A stretch of DNA of 64,000 nucleotides from Parasedimentitalea denitrificans (GCF_011813015.1 NZ_QHLQ01000008.1:1-64000); one strand, 5' to 3'. Counted from the stretch's first letter, positions 1 through 8,993 are shown. Program-made: numbers and translations. Notes: a model not told the origin generated them from the sequence alone.

Positions 1-199
1 AATCCAGGCCAAAGCCGCAGCGTGAAACAGAGGCGGGAACACATTGTCCCGTTATACGGACACGCGAAAACTTCGAGTTTTTCAACAACATTAGCCCTTT
101 TACGACATTCGTGTTAGGTGCAGAATCCGAGATGACGTGTAGCACCCACCATTCGCTGCGCGTCGCACCAACGACTGCTAAGCGGTGCGATTTCAAGAA

Positions 200-455
200 C
201 ATTGTGTCTACGTACATTCGGTCGGGCAATGGCCCTGAGTTCATAACGGAGGCCTTCAGGGATTGGATCAAAGCCGTCGGGGCCAAGACAACTTACATCG
301 AGCTAGGATCCCCTTGGGAGAACGGGTACTGCGAGAGCTTTAACGGACGAATACGGGACGAGCTGCTGATCGGTGAAATCTTCTTCTCGCTCCGTGAAGC
401 TCAGATCATCATCGAAAGCTGAAGGAAACACTACAACACTGGCGGCGTCCATCAA
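200..455 (+). pseudogene. IS3-family OrfB transposase remnant (3' part)
   Basis: This is a fragment of the DDE integrase core of an IS3-family OrfB. The translation contains NGPEFITEAFRDWIKAVGAK, then GSPWENGYCESFNGRIRDEL, and it is closely related to the better preserved copy at 24.5-25.3 kb in this window. Only the C-terminal part of the domain remains. The catalytic Asp of the RSDNGPEF motif has become Gly (RSGNGPEF), and a TGA at about 421-423 replaces the Trp codon in the ES-W-RN(H)Y motif, after which homology continues briefly. Upstream sequence (1-199) shows no recognisable transposase. The element is dead. Confidence 0.85.
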
Positions 456-595
456 ATAACAGTCCAATCTCAACCTAGACCGTTACGACAGCCCCCCAAA
501 TGACAAAAGAGGTGAAAGGGAGTGGTTTGAAAGTTGGACATTGCTGCCTAGAGCGCTCCTCTCGGAAGATCGCATTGCACGCTACATTTGGGCAA

Positions 596-825
596 CGGAT
601 GTGCCAGAATGACGTCATTGTGCCGATGAGTGGCAAAGGCATTTATTATGCTAATGCCGACGTCGAGACCTTTTCAAAACCATCAAGGCCGAATTGATTT
701 GGCGGAGGTCAGAAAAACACGACGGTAGGCTAAGATGGCGGTTTTCAAACACCTCAATGGGTTCTACAATCAGCGCCGTCGATGCTCAGTCTTGAGCGAG
801 GAAGCCCTAAGTTGACCTCTTGGGC
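596..825 (+). pseudogene. IS3-family OrfB remnant (extreme C-terminus and right end)
   Basis: This is a second, different IS3-type remnant. Read across frameshifts, the + strand encodes a version of the conserved tail: around 610-675 MSGKGIYYANADVET, then after a frameshift FKTIKAELIWRRS (about 673-712), then after another shift FKHLNGFYNQRRRCSVL (about 745-795). These match the SRKGNCxDNA / FFKTxKxELIW / INGFYNPRRRHSAL block of IS3-family OrfB. The 13-mer aagttgacctctt at 809-821 also occurs near the right end of the IS3 element at 24.1-25.4 kb, so part of the IS terminus probably survives. At least two frameshifts make it non-functional. Confidence 0.75.
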
Positions 826-839
826 ATTAATACTCTCCC

Positions 840-1922
840 CTAAAGACCGACCTGAAGCCTTCTCCAACGCCGGTCGAGTTGTCGTTTCTCCTGGCCGTTG
901 CGCGGTTTAACGAAATAGAGAGGGACGGGAATATCTTGAGGTAGCGCCAAAGCCGGAAGGTCAAAATTTGGGTCGTCGATTTCAGCACGAGAGGATGATA
1001 CACTGTTGTTGGCGAATGTGCTTAGTGTTGCCAATGCCATCATGTCGGGCCGCAGAATGTAGTCCATGAGCAGGTTCGACTGTTCTACATTCGCTGCATC
1101 ACTGGGAATGACAAAAACGTCGGCCCACAGATTTGTTCCTTCTTGGGGAAGAATGAATTGATACTGTTCGCTTCCCTCTTCCAATAATGGCGCAAGGGCA
1201 TCTGTGCTCCATGCAACGGCTAGGCAGATCTCCCCACCAAGCAAGTCATCATATTGATCGTTATCAAATGAGCGGACGTACGGCGCTATGGCAGAAACAA
1301 CCTCAAAAGCGGCGTCAAGATCCTGATCGGACTGTGTATGCGGATCAAGACCAAGGTAGACGAGTGCCGCTGCAATAACTTCTTCCACTGAGTCAACAAT
1401 AGTGATGCCACAGGCGGCCAACCTTTCCGCATTTTCCGGGTCAAATACCAATGACCAACTGTCAAGAGAGGCACCTGGAAGGCGTTCCGATACAGCTTCG
1501 ACATCAAACACAACACCAGTTGTGCCCCAAAGGTAGGGCAAAACATGTCCTTCCGCACTCGGCATGGACTGGAGAAAAAGTTCCTGCAGTTCTGAATTCA
1601 CACCGGTAGAATTCGGAATGGCATCCACCTCGATCTCCTGGATGGCTCCGGATTCAACCAAGCGTCCTACACTCTCCATAGGAACGACCGCTAGGTCGTA
1701 GCCTGTACCACGAGCAATCAAGCGCGCCTCAGCTTCATCTGACTCTCCATATGTGTCCATCGAGAATTGGGTCCCGACGTCTTCCGTGAAGCCGTCGATA
1801 GCCTCTTGAGCGATGTACCCGCTCCAATTATAAAACGAGACATGCTCAGTTTCCGCTGAAGCCGGAGCGAACAGTACCGCTCCAGTTAATAGAGCTAAGG
1901 CAGTTGTTGTCGTCAGGCGCAT
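840..1922 (-). CDS. PotD/PotF-like periplasmic polyamine-type binding protein
   Basis: The 360-residue product has a cleavable signal peptide (about residues 1-23, ending ASA-E) and the start of the family-typical mature domain, VSFYNWSGYIAQEAIDGF. That resembles spermidine/putrescine-binding proteins of the PotD/PotF type (bacterial extracellular solute-binding fold). Length fits the family. No ABC permease or ATPase gene is adjacent. Instead the start codon overlaps the 3' end of a hybrid histidine kinase gene by about 10 bp on the same strand, implying co-translation. The likely role, by inference, is periplasmic ligand capture for signalling to that kinase, comparable in concept to NspS with MbaA in Vibrio. 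A transport role with distant permeases is possible. The ligand is unknown; the polyamine or amine assignment rests on family resemblance only. Confidence 0.8.
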   Translation of the reverse strand: MRLTTTTALALLTGAVLFAPASAETEHVSFYNWSGYIAQEAIDGFTEDVGTQFSMDTYGESDEAEARLIARGTGYDLAVVPMESVGRLVESGAIQEIEVDAIPNSTGVNSELQELFLQSMPSAEGHVLPYLWGTTGVVFDVEAVSERLPGASLDSWSLVFDPENAERLAACGITIVDSVEEVIAAALVYLGLDPHTQSDQDLDAAFEVVSAIAPYVRSFDNDQYDDLLGGEICLAVAWSTDALAPLLEEGSEQYQFILPQEGTNLWADVFVIPSDAANVEQSNLLMDYILRPDMMALATLSTFANNSVSSSRAEIDDPNFDLPALALPQDIPVPLYFVKPRNGQEKRQLDRRWRRLQVGL

Positions 1923-3760
1923 TGCGTGTTCGGCTCCTTGTGTTTACTGCTTTCGTCGGGCCAATGGCGTATCAGTTCCTCGGTTAAATCCGACTTTCTG
2001 ATGGGTTTTGCGAGATAGCCGTCCATACCAGCGGCCAAACCTGCGTCCCGATGCTCATTCATTGCATTGGCAGACAACCCGATGATTGGAATCGGTTCCT
2101 TGTTCAGTTCTCGCTCTTTCGCCCGGATTGCGCGGGTTGCATTCAGCCCGTCCATTTCCGGCATTCGAACATCCATTAAGATCAGGTCAGGTAACCACGA
2201 TTCTTCCAGTTCGATTGCCTCGACACCATTAGAAGCGGTTTTGACCTCGCATTCCATGCGCTCCAACATCTTGCTAACAACTAACCGATTGACGCGATTG
2301 TCATCCGCAACAAGGATTTTCTTGTTGAACGTCAGTGCTTGTTTGGCAGGGTTGGCCATCACAGTTACCCTCGGCGCATCTTCTACAGGAAATTCAACGA
2401 CAAATTCCGATCCTTTGCCTAACTCACTTTCCATTGAAATCGTACCGTTCATGGCATCGATAAGTTTTTTTACGATGGCCAACCCCAACCCGGTCCCTCC
2501 AAACCGTGAAGTTGTGGACGCATCGGCCTGTGCAAATTGTTCAAATATCAGACTTTGGGATTCTGGTGCTACACCTATACCACTGTCCCTGAAAACAATG
2601 CTAAGTATTCGCGTGCCCTCATTCTCTGACACTCGTTCTTCTACCTCGATTTCGACGGCCCCGGCCTCAGTGAATTTGATGGCATTGCTGGCAAGATTGA
2701 GAACGATCTGCCGGACGGCCTTGCCATATCCCACCACATGCCAATTGGCTGTTTCAGGACGTGCAGACAGGTGCAGGTCAATTTTCTTGTTCTGAACTTG
2801 AGCTGAAAACAAGTCGACAACCTCTTGGCAAAGGGAAAGTACGTCGAAGACCTCGGTCTCCATTTCAAACTTGCCAGACTCGATTTTCGACAAATCCAAT
2901 ACATCATTGATGACACGTAAAAGAGAATTCCCGCTCACAAGCATCATGTGGACCATATGAATTTGTTCGTCGTCCAGATCAGTACCTTGTAACAACTCAG
3001 CCAACCCCAGAACTCCATTCAGTGGCGTTCGTATTTCGTGGCTCATCGTTGCGAGAAAATTGGATTTGGCCTCGGAAGCAGCCTCAGCACTTCGACGGCT
3101 AGCTTCAATTTCGGACTGCGCGCTGATAATAAAGCGCTCCATTGGTAAATGTACAAAACGTGCGGCGACAAGAACTCCAAGAGCTCCAATGGCGACGGCT
3201 ATCAGTGCAAAGGCCAATTGTGCTTCCGTGGCGGCGCGGCCGGTCCGAACTTCGGCGTATTTGATCTGCATGATAACCGGAATCAACTGCCGCGATAAAT
3301 CAGAAGCAAGTGCAGCTGCTTTTGAGATTTCTGAATTGGTTGTTTCAGCATTTGCGATCACGTTGGCAAAAAACAGAATTTCACCAAGCTCGGCCAATGG
3401 GTCTAACGAAGGTTGGTTCATTATTTCCTGCGCATCTGCAGAATAGGCAAATCTCGTATGAGCATTTCTAACCTGCTCAAGAGCGGAATTTGCGCTTATG
3501 GCGCTTCGACGAATTCGGCCAACAGCTATCAACGCTTTTTGCTTGGATGGATCGTTTTTTAGTTCGTCAAATGCCAAAGAAAGCTCAGCGAGAGAGACCA
3601 AAATCAAATCGAGAGATTGTGTATTTTCAGCGCGTCGAGCGACACCGTCGCGCCCGGAAAGGGTAATGAGGAAGGCGCCGATAGCAGCAGACAACAAGAT
3701 AGCCAACGCAATGCCACTGCGTAGGCGTAAATAACTTTTGGTGATGCGCTGCCTTGGCAT
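1913..3760 (-). CDS. hybrid sensor histidine kinase with C-terminal receiver
   Basis: This 615-residue membrane sensor kinase has a TM segment at about 17-35, an extracytoplasmic all-alpha-looking domain (about 37-180), and a second TM at about 182-203. A coiled linker follows, then a HisKA domain with the phospho-acceptor His241 in SHEIRTPLNG. The HATPase_c domain has an N box (NLASNAIKFTE), a G1 box (FRDSGIGV) and a G2 box (FGGTGLGL). A receiver domain lies at about 480-600, with phospho-acceptor Asp530 in LMDVRMPEMDG. No separate HPt or output regulator is adjacent, so phosphotransfer must go elsewhere. The gene leads a two-gene unit with the overlapping PotD-like protein. The periplasmic domain has no Cache signature I recognise, so ligand input via the binding protein is plausible but inferred. 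Confidence 0.93.
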   Translation of the reverse strand: MPRQRITKSYLRLRSGIALAILLSAAIGAFLITLSGRDGVARRAENTQSLDLILVSLAELSLAFDELKNDPSKQKALIAVGRIRRSAISANSALEQVRNAHTRFAYSADAQEIMNQPSLDPLAELGEILFFANVIANAETTNSEISKAAALASDLSRQLIPVIMQIKYAEVRTGRAATEAQLAFALIAVAIGALGVLVAARFVHLPMERFIISAQSEIEASRRSAEAASEAKSNFLATMSHEIRTPLNGVLGLAELLQGTDLDDEQIHMVHMMLVSGNSLLRVINDVLDLSKIESGKFEMETEVFDVLSLCQEVVDLFSAQVQNKKIDLHLSARPETANWHVVGYGKAVRQIVLNLASNAIKFTEAGAVEIEVEERVSENEGTRILSIVFRDSGIGVAPESQSLIFEQFAQADASTTSRFGGTGLGLAIVKKLIDAMNGTISMESELGKGSEFVVEFPVEDAPRVTVMANPAKQALTFNKKILVADDNRVNRLVVSKMLERMECEVKTASNGVEAIELEESWLPDLILMDVRMPEMDGLNATRAIRAKERELNKEPIPIIGLSANAMNEHRDAGLAAGMDGYLAKPIRKSDLTEELIRHWPDESSKHKEPNTQCA

Positions 3761-4513
3761 TAGTTACACGAAACCTCATATTTCCTAAGGTGGTTTCGCA
3801 GCATCTGATTTCGATTAGATTAATCTAAAGCGCTGCCCATGTGATCATTCACAACCACATATTTAACTAGAAGGCGCAGTCCCAAGCTGTGTAACATTGC
3901 CTCGATACCGAGACTTAAACGTGGCTAGCACCAACGGAAGTGACCAATCGCCTTTGGAAAACTATTCCTGTACGCCCAGTCATTTCCTGGGAACAAGTGA
4001 TTGGTTCCAGCACTTTAAGTGCATTGCATTTCGCTTATTGGTGCCAACTGCTTACAATGAGCAGAGGTGATTTTTCTCCTTCGAGAATGCATGCTTCTAT
4101 CAGATGTGCAACTGACTGACATCAGCACTTATGGGTCAAAATGAGCAACAGCAACTGTAATACCGAGCAGATGTTTCAAAACATTCTCAATTTAGTGCGG
4201 ATTGCGCGTTTCCTTGATCGTGCGTTACCCTGATCTAGCAAAGCCAGATCAGCGGACCGTTTGTTTCTCATATGCGTGAGGCATCACGCCAACACTGTTC
4301 GCGGTGCTAACACTCCGACCAGCTATGAACGAGCAGGCTCCACGCAGTGCCTCAGAGGCGCCATAAGTCAGTCAATCAGCTACGAGAATAACCTGAGAGA
4401 CCACTGCCACGAGTTCAGTTTGTGTACTCACCTCCAGTTTTTTTCAATACAGATTGAATCTAGAATGCCTTCAGGCTGAGCACAGATCGGCGTTGCACCA
4501 TTTATCTGGACGC
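3761..4513. other. 753-bp non-coding stretch between sensor cluster genes
   Basis: No convincing gene is present. It should contain the promoter of the kinase-binding protein unit. Visible structure is limited to a 14-bp perfect palindrome at 3815-3828 and a weak 7-bp stem at 4230-4252 (ctgatct / agatcag) without a T run. Short open frames here lack a ribosome binding site and family resemblance. Confidence 0.5.
3815..3828. promoter_or_regulatory. 14-bp palindrome upstream of kinase gene
   Basis: The sequence ttagattaatctaa is a perfect palindrome 55 bp upstream of the hybrid kinase start codon. Its position and symmetry suit a dimeric regulator site, but no second copy or consensus is recognised, so operator function is inference. 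Confidence 0.3.
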
Positions 4514-5515
4514 CTATTGTCGCCCCTCAGTGACCTCAAAGAGCTGCATCATATCAAGGGGGGGATAGAGCGACAGCTTTTTCGCCACGCTTCCATTTAG
4601 AACGAACGCAAACTCTTCCATCGCAAGTACAGGGTAACTCCCTGCTTGCGCATCGGAATTCAATATACGCATCGCTTGTTGGGCTGCAAGTTTGCCGACA
4701 TCGTAATCCCTCGCCGCGATTGACAAATAGGCTTGGCTTTCGTGGACCAGCTTTTCATATGGGGAAAGTACAGGCAAACCGTGCGAAAGAGCCGTTTCGG
4801 TGAAGGTATCAGCGTGTGTCTCCAGAAAGGTGGAGGATCCCAGATAGATAAACTGCACGCCAGCCGCCTTCATTTGGGCGATCCCCGTGGCCATGTGTTG
4901 AAGCTTGGCGGGGTCGCCTCCGCGCACAGGCACTGCGGTTAGATGAAACCCCTCCTGCTTCGACAAGGCGTTGATTTCCTCGAATTTTCTTAGTGAGTTG
5001 TCTGCCTCAGGTTCATAGATCAACCCCAAGTGGTTGAAGTCTGGCATCACCCGTCGAAGACCATTGATGTTGACTGCTTCCGGCACCCGATTGCGGGTAC
5101 CGGTTATTTGAGTCCGGCCTGTTTCAGTATAGCTGTCCACAATATCTGAGGCCACGGGATCAGAGACCACGGTAAAGACCACGGGCATGTCTCCCATGCG
5201 TGATCCTTCGTTAAACTCAGCTTTTGTACCAACCATCTGGCGCGTGACACGCGTGCCCCAAGTGACTAAAAGGTCCAGCTTTGCGTCTTTGACGAGATCA
5301 GGCATCCGGGCCAGAACGTTTTCGTCCCGGGCAGCGTCAAACTGGAGAAATTCGATCCCTGGATCCATGGCCCTCAGTTGATCCGCCACGCCGCGGCATA
5401 CATCTTCGCAGCCGGCCCAAAGCACCATCCCTACCCTGTTTGATGTATCTGCCGCAACTTGTGCGACCAACGAAGCAAACAGAATGAATCCAAGCAACCC
5501 ATTGCGATATTTCAT
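4514..5515 (-). CDS. ABC_sub_bind-type periplasmic binding protein
   Basis: The 333-residue product begins at the ATG at 5515 (MKYRNGLLGF), which places the start 1 bp after the stop of the preceding gene. A longer reading from 5539 would overlap that gene and spoil the signal peptide. The signal peptide spans about residues 1-22. The mature part has the type-1 periplasmic-binding organisation of the ABC_sub_bind (TrpX-like) family: VGMVLWAGCEDVCRG at the N-terminus, LLVTWGT, PVVFTVVSDPVASDIV, then a second lobe with HLGLIYEPEADNS and FIYLGSSTFLETHADTF. Again no ABC permease is nearby. The gene directly follows a sensor-MFS fusion gene, so it probably delivers or reports a small ligand to it. 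The ligand is unknown. Confidence 0.82.
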   Translation of the reverse strand: MKYRNGLLGFILFASLVAQVAADTSNRVGMVLWAGCEDVCRGVADQLRAMDPGIEFLQFDAARDENVLARMPDLVKDAKLDLLVTWGTRVTRQMVGTKAEFNEGSRMGDMPVVFTVVSDPVASDIVDSYTETGRTQITGTRNRVPEAVNINGLRRVMPDFNHLGLIYEPEADNSLRKFEEINALSKQEGFHLTAVPVRGGDPAKLQHMATGIAQMKAAGVQFIYLGSSTFLETHADTFTETALSHGLPVLSPYEKLVHESQAYLSIAARDYDVGKLAAQQAMRILNSDAQAGSYPVLAMEEFAFVLNGSVAKKLSLYPPLDMMQLFEVTEGRQ

Positions 5516-5516
5516 C

Positions 5517-8114
5517 TTATTCCTTCCGTGACGTGGCAACCCGATCCGCAGGCCGTGTTGCTATGGTAACCACAACAAAGCCCGCTGCCGCAAAGCAGGC
5601 GTAAATCCCGATCATGGACGTTGTTCGCTCAAACCCAAAAGATGCGGCAAATGCGCCGGCGCTCACCATTGCAGCAGCTGCACCGGCGCGTTCAAGAACA
5701 CGCACCATTCCAAGAACATTGGTAAGCCCCAGATGAGAAAGGCTGGTTTGGGATAAATGCACCACGATAGCCGTGATAGGCCCCGCCGACAATCCCAGCG
5801 CTGCTCCTGACACTACAGCAACAAAGAGCAGACCTTCAAAGGACGGCGCAGCACCGATGTGCCAGATTACAGCCCCCGCTGCCAAAGTGCCAAGCCCGGC
5901 GCAAGCCTGTGGAGCAGTACTGACAAACTTGATATGGCCTGCCGCCTGCCCTGCCAGCGTCAGCGCAAGGAAAAACAGCATCATGACCTGAGCAATCATT
6001 CTGATTGAGGCCCCGGCATCATCCATCAAAAGCGCCAAGAGATACGAAATAAACACGTGATCAATGATCGCCTGAGGCGCGATAACCCCCAGAGCAAACA
6101 ACACGAAACGCCAATCTCCAAAACACTTTAGAAACCCAAGGCTGAGGCGCTGATCCTCGTCAACGCTCCCGAACACTTCGCCCAATGGTGCCATTTGCAT
6201 CCAGATCAGGACGGCCGCAATCGTTGCAAGCCCGGCACAGAACGCAAAGACCGCTGGCTCTCCTATTCTGTCGGCAAGGATACCACCAATCGCGGTGCCC
6301 GCAAAAACACCTGAGAATAGTACGGCACGAAAGATCGCCATTGACCGCACGCGTTCTTTCGAAGGCAAAAGATCCAGCAAGTAGTCCTGACAGGCCAGCA
6401 TCGCCAAGACAAACAAGGCACCGTTTAAACTCTGCCACAGGGTCGCCACTAGGATGCTTGGCGCGCTCAACAGGCCGATCTTGGCAACTGCGGTCAACAG
6501 AGCGGCAGTAATGAACAGTTGGCGATAGCCGATCTTTTGACCCAGCGGGCGCGCCAAGGGGGCGCAGATTAGGGCGCTTATTAGGTACCCTGCAAAAGGC
6601 AGGCTGATTGCCAGCTCCGAAGGCACAAAGGCAAGATCGTTTGGAAGATCCTGCATAAACAAAACAAAGAAAGACAGGGGCGCCTCGTCAGCCACCGCAA
6701 ACAAAAACAAGCCCAAACGAACATCCGCCAGCGAAGCCAGACGCAAGCGATGCACACTTGCTGCTCCATTAGGAGCAGATGCAAGAATGGCTGTATTCAG
6801 GCGTTGGGCGCGAAGACGGAGCTCAGCTGGCCATTTGGGTGAAAAAACCAAATTCCTACGCCCGTCCAAAACTGACCGCGCCACTACAGCCAAACCGGAA
6901 ATCGGACCGATCAGGGATTTCGACAACAGGATCGTCGCAATTTCCACAGCCAGCAAAGCTGTGAACACAACGATCACTGACAAGTCGAGAAAAAGTGCCC
7001 TAAATTGCCGCGTCAACATCCGGGGATCGGAGCTGACCGAAACGACCCCTGTGTCATAGGGAGAGAACTGAACTACTTCCCTGTAGGTCCGTCCAGTCGG
7101 CGACCCGACAGAGGTCTCAATGCCTGACAATGAAATGCTGATAGATCGAACTTCAGGGAACCGTGCTTGCATGTCCTGCAGGGCAGCTTTCAAACCAACC
7201 AGTTGATCAGCCGGGATCCCTGCCTCAATTGCTGTCTTCACATTTTCGGTCAACGTGTGCGCTACCAATGCAGCGCGCCTGTCGAGTTCTGGCACAAGGC
7301 TCTTGCTTAGAACAGCGTGTGAAACCCATGCCAACCCCACTAAGGTTACTAACGTTAAGGACGCAAAGACGGCTGAAGTCCTGCGGTTCAAGTGTCGATT
7401 GAAGTCGCTATTGTGGAGCGCCTGCAACTGGACCGGCAATGAGTTGGTGACATTTAGGTCGGCCGAAGCCCCGACAAGCGCTTCCTCAGCCCCGCTGATA
7501 TCAGCCTCAGCCGCTAACAGAGTTTCACTCTCGCTCGGCCGAAGTAGAGCTTTGAACGCCAACCACGACAAGAAACCACCGAGAATACAGGCCAACGCTG
7601 AAAATTTCAGCATGGTCCAACGGAAATTCCAGCTCAGCTTGGTTAACTCAGTCAACGGATAACTAGCATAGATCGCGCCGACGACTTGCCCCGAGGTCGT
7701 ATAAATCGAGTGTCCTGCGATCAGATGAGACTCGGTCTGAGTAGACCAATCAGGGTACTCGCTTCGCCTGAGTGCCTTCAAGACACTCTCGGAGACAGCG
7801 TTTTGCGACGAGGTAACAGCCTGCTCAACAATAATCCCGGAAGGGTTGAACAGAACCACATTGTAAATCGAAGGATCAATTTGTATCGCCCGAGCCAAGA
7901 CTTCGGCGCGATTTCGCAACATGCTGACCGGCAAACCAAGAGATATGACCGTCTCAAAAGGACGTGACGCACCTTTTACCGAGATTGCCAGTCGATCGCG
8001 TATCAATTGCGAATGCGTTTTGCTCTGCTGAAGCGAAGCTACAGAAGAAAACACCAAAGTTGCCAGCCCAAGATATAGGCAAGCCAGTATTGTAAGCCAT
8101 CGGTGAATTTTCAT
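5517..8114 (-). CDS. MFS transporter fused to tandem extracytoplasmic sensor modules
   Basis: This 865-residue membrane protein is roughly twice the length of a normal MFS carrier. The layout from the sequence is as follows. TM1 is at about 6-27; an extracytoplasmic Cache-like domain at 28-163 (YNVVLFNPSGIIVEQ, SGQVVGAIYASYPL); TM2 at 165-190; a cytoplasmic linker at 191-245; and TM3 at 246-268. A second extracytoplasmic domain spans 269-370 (RSISISLSGIETSVGSPTG); TM4 is at 373-397; and a HAMP-like segment lies at about 398-445 (GPISGLAVVARSVLDG). A typical multi-helix MFS body runs from about 465 to 855. Sensor-HAMP modules normally drive kinases, cyclases or chemoreceptors, so a ligand-gated transporter or transporter-like signal output is the natural inference. 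The gene is immediately followed by a periplasmic binding protein gene (1-bp gap). The MFS part has no substrate assignment. Confidence 0.8.
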   Translation of the reverse strand: MKIHRWLTILACLYLGLATLVFSSVASLQQSKTHSQLIRDRLAISVKGASRPFETVISLGLPVSMLRNRAEVLARAIQIDPSIYNVVLFNPSGIIVEQAVTSSQNAVSESVLKALRRSEYPDWSTQTESHLIAGHSIYTTSGQVVGAIYASYPLTELTKLSWNFRWTMLKFSALACILGGFLSWLAFKALLRPSESETLLAAEADISGAEEALVGASADLNVTNSLPVQLQALHNSDFNRHLNRRTSAVFASLTLVTLVGLAWVSHAVLSKSLVPELDRRAALVAHTLTENVKTAIEAGIPADQLVGLKAALQDMQARFPEVRSISISLSGIETSVGSPTGRTYREVVQFSPYDTGVVSVSSDPRMLTRQFRALFLDLSVIVVFTALLAVEIATILLSKSLIGPISGLAVVARSVLDGRRNLVFSPKWPAELRLRAQRLNTAILASAPNGAASVHRLRLASLADVRLGLFLFAVADEAPLSFFVLFMQDLPNDLAFVPSELAISLPFAGYLISALICAPLARPLGQKIGYRQLFITAALLTAVAKIGLLSAPSILVATLWQSLNGALFVLAMLACQDYLLDLLPSKERVRSMAIFRAVLFSGVFAGTAIGGILADRIGEPAVFAFCAGLATIAAVLIWMQMAPLGEVFGSVDEDQRLSLGFLKCFGDWRFVLFALGVIAPQAIIDHVFISYLLALLMDDAGASIRMIAQVMMLFFLALTLAGQAAGHIKFVSTAPQACAGLGTLAAGAVIWHIGAAPSFEGLLFVAVVSGAALGLSAGPITAIVVHLSQTSLSHLGLTNVLGMVRVLERAGAAAAMVSAGAFAASFGFERTTSMIGIYACFAAAGFVVVTIATRPADRVATSRKE

Positions 8115-8275
8115 CCGTTAAGCAAACACCCCCTGTAACAGACCTTTGCAGCAAGGAGCCACGCAAGCAAGCGTTGTATTAGCTACATGGCGTCGCTTAC
8201 ACTGAACTGGAAACCCGGCGGTTGCAGCCTTGAGCGTCGCGGTTAAAGTAGGTCAAAATTACTGGGGGCGAATGG

Positions 8276-8950
8276 TTGAGCAACACAGACATTTCCAAAC
8301 TGGCTCTGCAAACTCAGTCAGTTTACCAGCGCAACGCTCGTCGGTTTGCAAGTAAACGACCAAAGACACTGGTTGAGCAGCTTTGGCTTGATCGTTTTAT
8401 AAAACTGGTGCCCAAACATGGGAGTATTTTGGATTTGGGCTGCGGGGCTGGCGACCCCATTGGCTCGTATTTTATCAAGCAAGGGCATCGTGTTGTTGGG
8501 CTGGATGCATCATCAAACATGATAGAAATGGCGCGTGAAATTAACCCACACGGTGATTGGAGACATGGAGACATGCGCCACCTCGACCTTCCCGAGCGGT
8601 TTCACGGCATCATCGGTTGGAACAGCTTTTTCCACTTAACGCGTGACGAACAACGAAAAGCACTCCCGGAAATTGCCCGTCACCTTCACCCAGAAGGCGC
8701 ACTGCTGCTAACGGTCGGCCCAAATGAAGGAGAAGTGACGGGATGTGTTGGTGATGACCCTATTTATCATGCCAGCCTATCGCCAAACGAGTACGGTGAT
8801 ATTCTCGCAAGCCATGGCATCAGAATACGGCAATTCGTACCCGAAGACCCCGATTGTTATGGAATGACTATTCTGCTCGCCCAAAAGGCTGTTTTTCTTG
8901 AAGCTGAAAACAGCCGAGTAGAAATTTCAGATAGCCCACATTTGAAGTGA
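8276..8950 (+). CDS. SAM-dependent class I methyltransferase
   Basis: The 224-residue product has a Rossmann-type SAM-binding region: motif I ILDLGCGAGDPIGSYF, followed by GHRVVGLDASSNMI and a motif II/III-like region WRHGDMRHLDL. This is typical of Methyltransf_11/25 proteins. The reading frame opens at a TTG at 8276 with a G-rich sequence just upstream (gggggcga); an overlapping ATG at 8272 is in another frame. It is convergent with the large protein gene that follows and has no operon partner. The substrate cannot be told. Confidence 0.8.
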   Translation: MSNTDISKLALQTQSVYQRNARRFASKRPKTLVEQLWLDRFIKLVPKHGSILDLGCGAGDPIGSYFIKQGHRVVGLDASSNMIEMAREINPHGDWRHGDMRHLDLPERFHGIIGWNSFFHLTRDEQRKALPEIARHLHPEGALLLTVGPNEGEVTGCVGDDPIYHASLSPNEYGDILASHGIRIRQFVPEDPDCYGMTILLAQKAVFLEAENSRVEISDSPHLK

Positions 8951-8993
8951 AGGGGATTATCCCCCGAGCGACCAAAACAGTTTGAAACATGGT

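Noticed and set aside
500..697. 65-residue open frame near the left end
   Set aside because: Part of it is a frame of the IS3 OrfB remnant (MSGKGIYYANADVE); the rest has no features. It is not a gene.
4261..4479. 72-residue open frame in the gap between the kinase gene and the binding-protein gene
   Set aside because: No ribosome binding site, no family resemblance and cysteine/serine-rich random-looking composition.
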